A DNA stretch of 52,983 nt. It comes from Bellilinea sp034411135 (GTDB lineage: Bacteria; Chloroflexota; Anaerolineae; Anaerolineales; Anaerolineaceae). Shown in pieces: positions 15,430 through 23,281 of this stretch. Under the pieces are notes generated by a model. It ran no database searches. It had not been told where the DNA came from and was given only the letters and a program-made list of their open reading frames with translations. Each line of letters begins with the position of its first letter. Position 1 is the stretch's first letter. The stretch covers positions 1 through 52,983 of the forward strand of contig DAOUMN010000049.1 in the NCBI GenBank assembly GCA_034411135.1, given 5' to 3'. The translations under genes were made by a program, and so were the position numbers.

Positions 15430-18408
15430 ATGAAACCCAAATTTCTATGGATGAGCTGGCTGATAATCCTTGGGCTGATCGCCAGTTCCTTGTGGTTTGC
15501 CGCACCGGCAAATGCCGCCCCTCAAACGGCAAACACCTTGCCCGGCAAGCCTGCCCAGAGCGATGTTCCATCCGGTGGAGAATATCTGATCGCGCTTCCA
15601 GTAACACCGCCCGACCCGGCACAGTTCCACCAGCCGCTCAATTACGCGGCTGCCAGAGAATTTGCCTATGGGATAACCAACCGGCAGGCTGCGCCGATCG
15701 TGAGTGTGCTAAAACAAATGCAGGATGAAGGCAGCCTGAGTTCTTTCGAAGTTCGCGCCGATTTGCACGGCATTGCCGTGCACGGGCTGGCTGCCGAAAA
15801 ATTTGCCCAACTTGCCTATCTACCGGGCATTGCTGCTGTTCTGCCGCTGGGCGAAGAGCAAAATGCATGCGCAGTTGCCTCCGCCCAGGCGTTGATCCAG
15901 CAGGTCGAAGGCATTAGCCGGACAGTGACTCTGGATCCGTCTGCCATCTCGCTGGCGGAAGCTGGGGTGCAAACCACCAACCCGAGCATCGAAGTTTTTT
16001 ATTACGAAGATGGTTGGGGTAGTGTTTCCGGACAAACCAACGCCAATACCACGGTCAGACTGCGCATCATCCGCGGCGGCGCAGTCATGGCAACTGAAAG
16101 CACCACCAGCAACGGCGATGGTTACTATAATTTTTACCCGACTTGGGTTGGCTGTCAGGATAACAACTATAACTGGTTAATCCATCCGGGTGATCTTATC
16201 GAGGTCACTGCAGCAGGCAGAACGTATATCACAGTGGTCGCCAATCTGCTTGCCTGGATGGACCCGCTCACCAATCAGGTATCCGGCAAAACCGATCCAG
16301 GGCGAAGCATAGCGATAACCGTGAATCAAATGGAAAACACCCAATGCCAATCATCCCAATTCAATCTCACGGTAACCCCAAGCATCAATGGCGATTTTAC
16401 CGCCAATTTTGGCAGCCTGATTGATTTCAAACGCGATGCGTACGCATCCGTTTATTCGCGTGATGCGAATGGAAACAGTACCGTTCAGTATACCAGCGCA
16501 TATTCACTTAACGTGGATTCTGCATGGGGCGCAATATACGGCTATCTCAAACCGTACACGCCCTTTATTCTTACTTTGCTGCGGGGTAGTACTCCGATCA
16601 GCACATACGACGGCACTACTGCAATGGATGGTTATTTCTATGGCTGGTTTAGCGAAGAAACGCAGCCAGGCGATGTCGTTACTGCCAGTGGGGGTGGGGT
16701 CACCGTCCAGTACACCGTTGCACCGTTGACCGGAATAAGCCTCAATACAGCACTCGATCAGGTTGGCGGAATAACCGCACCGAACCGGCGGGTAGTCATT
16801 TATTTCAACAAGGCAGGCCGTTATAACGATATGCCTACCAGCTGCTCCTACGGTTCTTATTGCACAATTCAAAATTCCAATATGGGCGGTGGTTTCTCCG
16901 CCAGCGCAAGTGGGTTCGATCTTGTCCGTGGGGACCAAATCTCGCTGGCTATCTACGACAGCGAGGGGAACAAACAATACCATGCTTTGCGGGTTCCCTT
17001 GATCAGCGCTAACCTTACCGGGCAGCGACTGGAAGGAGTATGGCAAAGCCAACCCGATTCGTATTTGACCGTCACCCACAAAGACAGCGGGGGAAGCGTA
17101 CGCAATATATACACTGATATCTATGTCAACTGGCACGACTTCTATTTCTCCACCGGTCTGTCAGCCAATATCCACCCAGGTGACCGGTTCGAGGTGAGCG
17201 ATGGGACGCGCACCGAGACGATGATCGTCCCGGCTACTCTTCCCACCGCGCGGTTGAACAGTTCCAGCGGACACCTGACCGGCAATGCTCCGGCGGGCAG
17301 TAATCAAATTTTTGCGCAACTGTGGGATTACCTCTCCGGTTTAGATGGGTACGTGGACTACTGTAGAGAATTGAACCCCGCCAGCCCCGGCGCTTTCGAT
17401 CTAAGTTTCAGTGGCGCCCAGGTTAATGGCAGAGATTACGCCGATATTTATATTCGCGGAACGGATGGACATTACACCTCTCTCTACCGGCGGGCATTCT
17501 ATGTCTACCATTGGATCGGGTACACGGACGTGAGCGGGTACACCGAATCCTCCAACGTTAACGTGAACGTTATCCTCAGGCGTGGAACGACAATGTTGGA
17601 TTCTTTAAGCCTGAACAGTGACCAGAGCGGGTATTGGTACGCCTTGTTCAACACATCCACCAGCCCCGGCGACCGCATCGAAGTGACCACCGGAGATGGC
17701 AACACGGTCTATCTGGATGTTCCACAAATGACTATGAATCATGATCTACCTGCCAACCGAATCTATGGCAAATCGCCAGCGAACCGGCCGGTTCAGGTTC
17801 AATTGAGACGCCACACCAAGAACGGTTATTATTCCCAAAATCAGATTGTGAATGCCGATGGAGGCGGGAATTACAGCGCTTATTTCAACGGCATGTACTG
17901 GTCGCGGGATTGTTCGCGGGTGGCTCTCAATCATCGCTGCTCCGCCAGCGGGCTGCGCTATTATACCCAAGCCGGACATGGCTTGTTCCTGTGGGGGGGA
18001 TATCCACCGTCAGCGCCTGCGGATAGTTTCGAGAATGACGATGCACTTGCCAACGCTTCGCCGTACACTGTACCGCAAACCCACACCTTCCATACCGACA
18101 GTGATGCCGACTGGGTATCCATCACAGTCCCCCCTGCAGACGTTAACACCATACCCTATATGCTTCGCAGCGTCAACATGGGTTGGACGGTCGATACGCG
18201 CATCGACCTGTACCAATCCGATGGCACACCCATTACCTGGGGATACGGCTGGGACGGTTTCGGGTGGGTACCTGATGCCGCCGGAACCTATTATGTCAAG
18301 GTCACCCCGTACAACAGTAATGCTGCTGCATTCTGCGACTCCTACTATGAACTGTTGATCGAGCCAGTGCGCAGCCGGATCTTCCTGCCCAACATCAACC
18401 AGCGCTAA
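15430..18408 (+). CDS. Large modular secreted protein with I9-like N-terminal region
   Basis: 992 residues with a signal peptide (about 1-31, cleavage after ANA). Residues about 50-145 (IVSVLKQMQDEG ... FEVRADLHGIAVHGLAAE ... LAYLPGIAAVLPL) look like the I9-type propeptide of subtilases, but no protease domain follows. About 165-830 holds roughly seven beta-rich modules of about 82 residues. Their recurring mark is P-G-D-x-[IFV]-x-V plus a Gly-rich turn, near 254, 414, 500, 584 and 746, with degenerate copies near 334 and 666. Residues about 865-980 resemble a bacterial pre-peptidase C-terminal (PPC) domain (DSFENDDALANA ... HTDSDADWVSI ... YYVKVTP). The chain ends RIFLPNINQR. Probably a cell-surface or matrix protein; the function is unknown. 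Confidence 0.75.
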   Translation: MKPKFLWMSWLIILGLIASSLWFAAPANAAPQTANTLPGKPAQSDVPSGGEYLIALPVTPPDPAQFHQPLNYAAAREFAYGITNRQAAPIVSVLKQMQDEGSLSSFEVRADLHGIAVHGLAAEKFAQLAYLPGIAAVLPLGEEQNACAVASAQALIQQVEGISRTVTLDPSAISLAEAGVQTTNPSIEVFYYEDGWGSVSGQTNANTTVRLRIIRGGAVMATESTTSNGDGYYNFYPTWVGCQDNNYNWLIHPGDLIEVTAAGRTYITVVANLLAWMDPLTNQVSGKTDPGRSIAITVNQMENTQCQSSQFNLTVTPSINGDFTANFGSLIDFKRDAYASVYSRDANGNSTVQYTSAYSLNVDSAWGAIYGYLKPYTPFILTLLRGSTPISTYDGTTAMDGYFYGWFSEETQPGDVVTASGGGVTVQYTVAPLTGISLNTALDQVGGITAPNRRVVIYFNKAGRYNDMPTSCSYGSYCTIQNSNMGGGFSASASGFDLVRGDQISLAIYDSEGNKQYHALRVPLISANLTGQRLEGVWQSQPDSYLTVTHKDSGGSVRNIYTDIYVNWHDFYFSTGLSANIHPGDRFEVSDGTRTETMIVPATLPTARLNSSSGHLTGNAPAGSNQIFAQLWDYLSGLDGYVDYCRELNPASPGAFDLSFSGAQVNGRDYADIYIRGTDGHYTSLYRRAFYVYHWIGYTDVSGYTESSNVNVNVILRRGTTMLDSLSLNSDQSGYWYALFNTSTSPGDRIEVTTGDGNTVYLDVPQMTMNHDLPANRIYGKSPANRPVQVQLRRHTKNGYYSQNQIVNADGGGNYSAYFNGMYWSRDCSRVALNHRCSASGLRYYTQAGHGLFLWGGYPPSAPADSFENDDALANASPYTVPQTHTFHTDSDADWVSITVPPADVNTIPYMLRSVNMGWTVDTRIDLYQSDGTPITWGYGWDGFGWVPDAAGTYYVKVTPYNSNAAAFCDSYYELLIEPVRSRIFLPNINQR

Positions 18409-18441
18409 AGGTTATTCGGCATTTCAATCCGCATGACTTTT

Positions 18442-18473
18442 CCGGCGGGGTGGGTGGATACTCATCCCGCCGG
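18442..18473 (+). terminator. Terminator-like hairpin
   Basis: CCGGCGGG and CCCGCCGG flank a 16-nt loop, 34 nt after the stop codon. Only a weak T-rich tail follows. Confidence 0.6.
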
Positions 18474-18634
18474 GGTATTCTTACGTGTTAAATCCCATAC
18501 AGCCTGACGGATGCCGGTTTCGCGATCGATGATCCAACCGCCAACAAGATGATTCAGCCAGAGATAGTAAACTGTTCAAATCCCGCAACCATCCGCTTTT
18601 TAGCATTGCTGTAAATCCATACCCCGGCTTTTTA

Positions 18635-18662
18635 TTGACTCCAGCACCAGCTGTTTTATAAT
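18635..18662 (+). promoter_or_regulatory. Strong promoter of the PqqD-fusion/RiPP-like operon
   Basis: TTGACT at 18635-18640, 16-bp spacer, TATAAT at 18657-18662. Transcription should start near 18669, about 160 nt before the GTG at 18830. It is the only clear promoter before the ten-gene run that ends at 27752. Confidence 0.75.
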
Positions 18663-18668
18663 TAGAAA

Positions 18669-18829
18669 AATATTAAGCCTTCTTAGTACTTTTCCGAGTC
18701 TTCGAAAAGCATCCACACTAAAAACCACGCCCTGTCCTTTTTTATATTGTCCAACAGGGGGACAGTAATGATCTGCATCAGCAGGTTGCAGATACTTGAT
18801 CCCAATCATCTAAATTAAAGGGAGCTTTC
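18669..18829 (+). promoter_or_regulatory. Leader of the RiPP-like operon, with a 16-codon ORF
   Basis: About 160 nt. CTGTCC (18731-18736) and GGACAG (18759-18764) can pair around an AT-rich loop. An ATG at 18767 follows GGGGG and opens a 16-codon frame (MICISRLQILDPNHLN) that stops at 18817, 12 nt before the GTG of the first gene. It could be an upstream ORF coupled to translation; no known riboswitch was recognised. Confidence 0.35.
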
Positions 18830-19291
18830 GTGAATCATCCAAATATGTTTCGAATCAACACACCAAAAATAACTCACCAGACAATTGATGGTGAAACGAT
18901 CATCATTGATTTTGAAAGTGGTGCTTATTACAGCACCGACGGCGCTGGCGCCGTGATCTGGGAATTGATTGCCCACATGGCTTCCGTGGATGAAATCAAC
19001 CAGACCCTGGCTCGGCACTATGCTCAAACCGACCCAACAGCGATCAAGTCCCACCTGGAGCAGTTCCTTGCGGAACTGGAACGCGAATCGCTGATCGTGC
19101 CGGTTGACCTGGCAAATACGGGGACAGAAAAATCTGCCACTGCGCAGCCAGCAGCCGGGTATGGCGGGGGTGTTTTCGAGGCTCCCACCATTTTTAAGTA
19201 CACCGACATGCAGGATTTATTATTGCTCGACCCAATCCACGACGTGGACGAACAGGGTTGGCCGATGAAGAAAGAAGAAGGGGGCGAATAA
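18830..19291 (+). CDS. PqqD-like RRE domain fused to a lasso-precursor-like peptide tail
   Basis: 153 residues, GTG start preceded by GGGAG. Residues 8-92 are a PqqD/RRE fold, the RiPP recognition element that grips leader peptides: ETIIIDFESGAYYSTDGAG, AVIWELIAHMASVDEI, a helical middle, then FLAELERESLIV. An Ala/Gly-rich linker (93-115) follows. Residues 116-121 read FEAPTI, close to the YxxPxL box that RREs recognise in lasso leaders. Then come YTDMQDLLLL (124-133), DPIHDVDEQGWP (134-145) and a charged end. Stand-alone PqqD proteins end soon after the RRE, so the tail is extra and looks like a precursor carried in cis. It is the first gene of a dense operon with a peptide-kinase-like gene, glycosyltransferases and an exporter. 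That the tail is the modified substrate is inferred. Confidence 0.8.
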   Translation: MNHPNMFRINTPKITHQTIDGETIIIDFESGAYYSTDGAGAVIWELIAHMASVDEINQTLARHYAQTDPTAIKSHLEQFLAELERESLIVPVDLANTGTEKSATAQPAAGYGGGVFEAPTIFKYTDMQDLLLLDPIHDVDEQGWPMKKEEGGE

Positions 19292-19297
19292 CACCGC

Positions 19298-20089
19298 ATG
19301 CGGGTGTTACTTACTGGTGCAGCCGGGCAAATTGGAACAATTGTATTGGCTACACTTGCCAACCAATACGAATGGATCTTAACCGACCGGCACCCCCCGG
19401 CAAATACTTTCGGTTACCCCTTCATCCCGGCGGATATTGCAGATTTGACCGCTCTGCGCTCGCTTTGCCAGGGTATTGACACGGTTATTCACCTTGCTGC
19501 CATGTCCCGCCCGGAAAGCAGCTGGCAAGAGCTGTATTCTCCCAACTTGCTCGGTGTTTACAACCTCTTTCAGGCAGCCAGTGAAATGGGCTGCCGACGA
19601 GTGATTTTTGCCAGCAGCCTGCAGGCAGTGGATGGCTATCCGCGCGATCTTCAAATTCGCGAAGATGCCCAACCCAATCCGCTTACGCTCTACGGTGCGA
19701 CCAAAGCCTGGGGAGAAGCACTGGCAGCCTACTATGCGGGGCAGAAGAATCTTTCGCTGTTGTGTTTGCGATTGGGCTGGGTCAAAGCGCGCAATGACCC
19801 CATCCTGGTGCCCAATTCGCGCCACCTACCTTACATCCTCACTCATGAAGACCTGGTGCGGTTAATGGTCGCCTGCCTGGAAGCGCCACCGGAAGTGCGT
19901 TTTGGAATATTTCATGGCGTGTCCAACAACCGTTATAAGCGTCTGGATTTATCCCAGGCACGCGAAGTGCTGCACTACCAACCACAGGATGATGCTTTCG
20001 AACTGGCACGGCGCAATTATCCAGCCATGGCACACCAGTGGATTGCCCGCCTCAAGCGGTTGGTCAACCGCCTGTTCCAATCGCAATAA
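19298..20089 (+). CDS. NAD(P)-dependent sugar epimerase/dehydratase-type SDR
   Basis: 263 residues. The Rossmann glycine motif TGAAGQIG is at 6-13, DTVIHLAA near 61-68, and the catalytic YGATK near 130-134. This matches extended SDRs acting on nucleotide sugars or uronates (UDP-glucose 4-epimerase or uronate dehydrogenase type). At 263 residues it is shorter than GalE (about 330). It starts 6 nt after the PqqD-fusion gene stops, so it is in the same operon. It may supply or modify an activated sugar for the four downstream glycosyltransferases, which is an inference. Confidence 0.85.
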   Translation: MRVLLTGAAGQIGTIVLATLANQYEWILTDRHPPANTFGYPFIPADIADLTALRSLCQGIDTVIHLAAMSRPESSWQELYSPNLLGVYNLFQAASEMGCRRVIFASSLQAVDGYPRDLQIREDAQPNPLTLYGATKAWGEALAAYYAGQKNLSLLCLRLGWVKARNDPILVPNSRHLPYILTHEDLVRLMVACLEAPPEVRFGIFHGVSNNRYKRLDLSQAREVLHYQPQDDAFELARRNYPAMAHQWIARLKRLVNRLFQSQ

Positions 20090-20104
20090 TTTACGGTCCA
20101 ATCA

Positions 20105-21148
20105 ATGACTCAAAGCCAACCTGTCGAATTCTTCGAAAACGCCCGCGCTGCCTTTCTGCATGCCGAACGCGCATCGGGCAGCACCGTAGAGCGGCATTAC
20201 TGTTTATCCGGCTTTTCGCTTCACCTGCGCTTTGCCGGACCCGCCCTGGCTTCTCGCCTGGCGCCGGCACTGGATCATCTCTCGATGGCTGACAACGGAC
20301 AGCCGCCCGATCTGACGATTTGTCTGTGGGACAGCGCATCCACCGCCACCCGTATGCCACAGCGTCCCTGGCAGGTAGATGATCTAATTGCCCGCGGTGA
20401 TGTGCGCGGCTTTCGTAACGAGACCATCCTGACGGCGCTCACCGCCGATGTGGGTGCGTTGAGCATCCTCAACCTGGCAGAGAATGTTGGCTTGTTCTGG
20501 ATTCGAGATGCCGCCGACCTGCCCACCTACGAACGCGGCGCACCTTTGCGCGCCATCCTGCACTGGTGGATGCGCCAGCACAACCGATTCCTGGTGCATG
20601 CCGCGGCGGTAGGTGTGCGGCAAAACGGGGTACTGATTGTCGGAAGGGGCGGCAGTGGCAAGTCAACCACCGCGCTCACCTGCCTGACACACGGCTGGGA
20701 TTATGCCAGTGATGATTACTGCCTGATCAACACGACCGAAACGCCGCGCGCCGAAAGCCTGTACAATACCGCCAAACTGGACGCAGATCATCTCCGCAAC
20801 CTGCCACAACTGCTGCCAGCGATCAGCAACCGAGAAGAATTGGGCAATGAAAAAGCCCTTCTTTACCTTCACCAGTATAAACCGAACAGCCTTTCAGGCG
20901 GTTTCGATCTGAAAGCCGTGCTGCTGCCGCGTGTGACCGGAAAACCCGATACTGTTCTGCAGCCCGCCACACCGGCTGCCGGGCTGCGCGCTCTGGCACC
21001 CAGTTCACTGTTTCAATTGCCCAGTACTGGGCAGGAAAAGTTTTTTGCCCTCTCCAGACTGGTAAGGACGGTACCCTGTTACCAGCTAGACCTGGGCACC
21101 CGGCTGGAACAAATCCCGCGCGTCATCCAGGAGGTGCTGAACCGGTGA
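20105..21148 (+). CDS. HPr kinase-like P-loop protein, probable peptide kinase
   Basis: 347 residues. The P-loop GRGGSGKST (180-188) is followed by HGWDYASDDYC (197-206), which carries the Asp pair placed as in the HPr kinase/phosphorylase C-terminal domain. The N-terminal 150 residues are variable, as in other members. In lasso-peptide clusters such as paeninodin, homologues phosphorylate the last residue of the precursor peptide. There is no ptsH gene nearby, so the bacterial sugar-PTS role is unlikely. Start and stop overlap the next gene (GTGA at 21145-21148). Here the kinase may act on the PqqD-tail peptide or its modified form. Confidence 0.85.
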   Translation: MTQSQPVEFFENARAAFLHAERASGSTVERHYCLSGFSLHLRFAGPALASRLAPALDHLSMADNGQPPDLTICLWDSASTATRMPQRPWQVDDLIARGDVRGFRNETILTALTADVGALSILNLAENVGLFWIRDAADLPTYERGAPLRAILHWWMRQHNRFLVHAAAVGVRQNGVLIVGRGGSGKSTTALTCLTHGWDYASDDYCLINTTETPRAESLYNTAKLDADHLRNLPQLLPAISNREELGNEKALLYLHQYKPNSLSGGFDLKAVLLPRVTGKPDTVLQPATPAAGLRALAPSSLFQLPSTGQEKFFALSRLVRTVPCYQLDLGTRLEQIPRVIQEVLNR

Positions 21149-21846
21149 ACCAGCCTTTAGTCAGCGTGATTATGGCTGTCCGCAACGGGGAGCGTTTCCT
21201 CGCCCAGGCAATCGAGAGCGTGCTGGCACAGGATTACCAGACCATCGAGATACTTTTGATCGATGGGCAATCCAACGACCGCACGGCAGAGATTGCCCGT
21301 TCATTTCCCCGCATCGGTTACATGCTTCAGCCGGACCGCGGCATCCCCAACGCCTACAACCTGGGCGTGCAATCCGCTGCGGGTGAATTTTTAGCCTTCC
21401 TCTCGCACGACGATCTGTGGACGCCCGACAAGATCAGCTGCCAGCTCGAAATGCTGATTAAAAACCCGCTGCTGGGCTATTGCGTGGCGCAGACCCAGTT
21501 TTTTCTTGATGAGGGCTGTGACTTTCCGTCCCACGCGCTGCGCGAGGAAATCCTTGTTCAGCCCACCCTGATCCGCATTATGGAAAGTGTCATGTTCCGC
21601 AAAACCGTTTTCGAGCGGGTAGGTTTGTTTAATCCAACCTATACGACCGCCGAAGATGTGGATTGGTTCGTTCGTGCGGAAGACCTGGGCATACAATGCG
21701 GGGTGGTACACAAGGTGCTGCTGCATAAGCGCATCCATGCTGCCAACACATCCGTTTATGCCCGCGAGAACATGCGCAATGTTTTTGATGTTTTACGCCG
21801 TTCCGCACGGCGCAAACGGGAACACAAGGAGAATGGATCTCGATGA
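21145..21846 (+). CDS. GT2 glycosyltransferase 1
   Basis: 233 residues, a short GT-A fold. PLVSVIMAVRNGERFLAQAI opens the nucleotide-sugar site, IDGQSNDRTAEIA follows, and the metal site is LSHDDLW with HDD at 88-90, replacing the usual DxD. Acidic residues in TAEDVDWFVRAEDL and the HKRIHAANTS C-terminal motif are shared with the next three genes. It is soluble and cytoplasmic, with no membrane helices. It overlaps the kinase gene by 4 bp and the next glycosyltransferase gene by 4 bp, indicating tight co-translation. The acceptor may be the peptide tail or a lipid-linked glycan. Confidence 0.85.
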   Translation: MNQPLVSVIMAVRNGERFLAQAIESVLAQDYQTIEILLIDGQSNDRTAEIARSFPRIGYMLQPDRGIPNAYNLGVQSAAGEFLAFLSHDDLWTPDKISCQLEMLIKNPLLGYCVAQTQFFLDEGCDFPSHALREEILVQPTLIRIMESVMFRKTVFERVGLFNPTYTTAEDVDWFVRAEDLGIQCGVVHKVLLHKRIHAANTSVYARENMRNVFDVLRRSARRKREHKENGSR

Positions 21847-22538
21847 GTGAAACAACTGCTCAGCGCCCGCTGGTCAGCATCATCATACCGGTCTATAACG
21901 GTGAAGCCTTTTTAGCCAAAACCCTGCAAAGCGTGTTCGCCCAGGATTACCGTCCGATTGAGGTCATCGTCGTCGATGACGGTTCCACCGACCGAACCGC
22001 GGAAATCGCCCAATCCTTTAGCAATGTGCGCTACATCTACCAGCCCAACCAGGGACCAGCATACGCCCGCAACCAGGGCATTGCAGCGGCTCAAGGTGAC
22101 CTGCTGGCTTTCCTGGATGCCGACGACACCTGGCTGGTGGAAAAAATCAGCGCCCAGGTCAATTATTTAGAGGAGCACCCCCACATCGGTTTTGTCGTCA
22201 CCCACATGCATGTCGAGCTAGAACCGGGAGCAGAGTGGCCGCCGAATTTCAACCGGCAGCACTACGAACAGGATCCGCCCTGCATGCTGCCAAGCGCATT
22301 GGTCATCCGCAGGGAAGTGATGCAGCAGGTTGGCGTTTTCGATGTCCGTTACCGCCACGCCAACGACAGCGACTGGTTTTTACGAGCCCGCGACGCAGGT
22401 GTACCCATGGGCATCATTCCGCGCGTACTGCTGATCAAACGCATGCATTCTTCCAACCTATCGCGTGAAGCCACAGTTGCAGCAGAAACCATGGCAGCGG
22501 TACGCGCATCGATTCGCCGAAAAAAGCAAACCGGTTGA
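21843..22538 (+). CDS. GT2 glycosyltransferase 2
   Basis: 231 residues, paralogous to its neighbour. PLVSIIIPVYNGEAFLAKTL is followed by VVDDGSTDRT and a canonical LDADDTW (DADD 92-95). NDSDWFLRARDAG and IKRMHSSNLS match the C-terminal signature of the set. Its catalytic motif is more classical than that of copy 1, suggesting a different sugar donor or linkage rather than a simple duplicate. ATG at 21843 overlaps the preceding stop. Confidence 0.85.
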   Translation: MSETTAQRPLVSIIIPVYNGEAFLAKTLQSVFAQDYRPIEVIVVDDGSTDRTAEIAQSFSNVRYIYQPNQGPAYARNQGIAAAQGDLLAFLDADDTWLVEKISAQVNYLEEHPHIGFVVTHMHVELEPGAEWPPNFNRQHYEQDPPCMLPSALVIRREVMQQVGVFDVRYRHANDSDWFLRARDAGVPMGIIPRVLLIKRMHSSNLSREATVAAETMAAVRASIRRKKQTG

Positions 22539-22565
22539 CGATCATTTTATTCGAACTCCCATACC

Positions 22566-23243
22566 ATGAGCAATCAACCCTTGATTTCTGTCATTGTTGT
22601 TGTCCGAAATGGCGCGGCGTACCTGGCGCAGGCGCTGAAAAGCATCGTTGACCAGCATCACCGCCCGCTCGAAATCATCGTTGTAGACGGGCAATCCACC
22701 GACCGGACGGCTGAAATTGCCCGCTCGTTTGAGAATGTTCGCTATTTATGGCAAGACACTCTCGGATTAGCCAATGCCCGCAACCAGGGAATTGCGGCAG
22801 CCCGGAGTGAATGGATCGCTTTTCTCGATCATGATGATCTTTGGGCTCCGAGAAAACTGGCTGCCCAGGTTGAGGTGATGTTAGCCCAGCCGGAAATCGA
22901 GTACACCATTACCCATCTCCAGTATTTTTTGGAAAATGGTCATGCGCTCCGTCCCGGATTTGACACCGAAGGATTAACGCAAAACCGAATTGGCTGTACT
23001 CCCAGCGCACTGTTGGCGCGGCGCAGCATTTTCGAAAGCCACGGCTGTTTTGATCCCAGTCTACGCATGGGTTGCGACGCCGATTGGTTTGCGCGAGTGC
23101 GGGATGCTCAAATTCCAATGGCGGTTATCGCCGAACCGCTGGTGTTCAAACGTATTCATAATGCCAATACTTCTGCCGATGTGCGCACCAATAAAATCGA
23201 ACTCATGGAGGTGATCCGACGCTCAATTCAGCGGAAAGGTTAA
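22566..23243 (+). CDS. GT2 glycosyltransferase 3
   Basis: 225 residues. Motifs are PLISVIVVVRNGAAYLAQAL, VVDGQSTDRTAEIARSF and FLDHDDLW (DHDD 88-91), then GCDADWFARVRDAQ and FKRIHNANTS. The VRNG/DGQS signature groups it with copy 1, while copies 2 and 4 have VYNG or VFNG with DDGS, so the four form two sub-types in alternating order. It is 27 bp after the previous gene. Confidence 0.85.
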   Translation: MSNQPLISVIVVVRNGAAYLAQALKSIVDQHHRPLEIIVVDGQSTDRTAEIARSFENVRYLWQDTLGLANARNQGIAAARSEWIAFLDHDDLWAPRKLAAQVEVMLAQPEIEYTITHLQYFLENGHALRPGFDTEGLTQNRIGCTPSALLARRSIFESHGCFDPSLRMGCDADWFARVRDAQIPMAVIAEPLVFKRIHNANTSADVRTNKIELMEVIRRSIQRKG

Positions 23244-23281
23244 TCCCGGCATCTGTATTCTTTCTGGAGGCTGCACCTGTC

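Noticed and set aside
19298..20089. Peptide epimerase
   Set aside because: The motifs are those of a nucleotide-sugar SDR (TGAAGQIG, YGATK), not a radical-SAM or dehydratase-type peptide epimerase.
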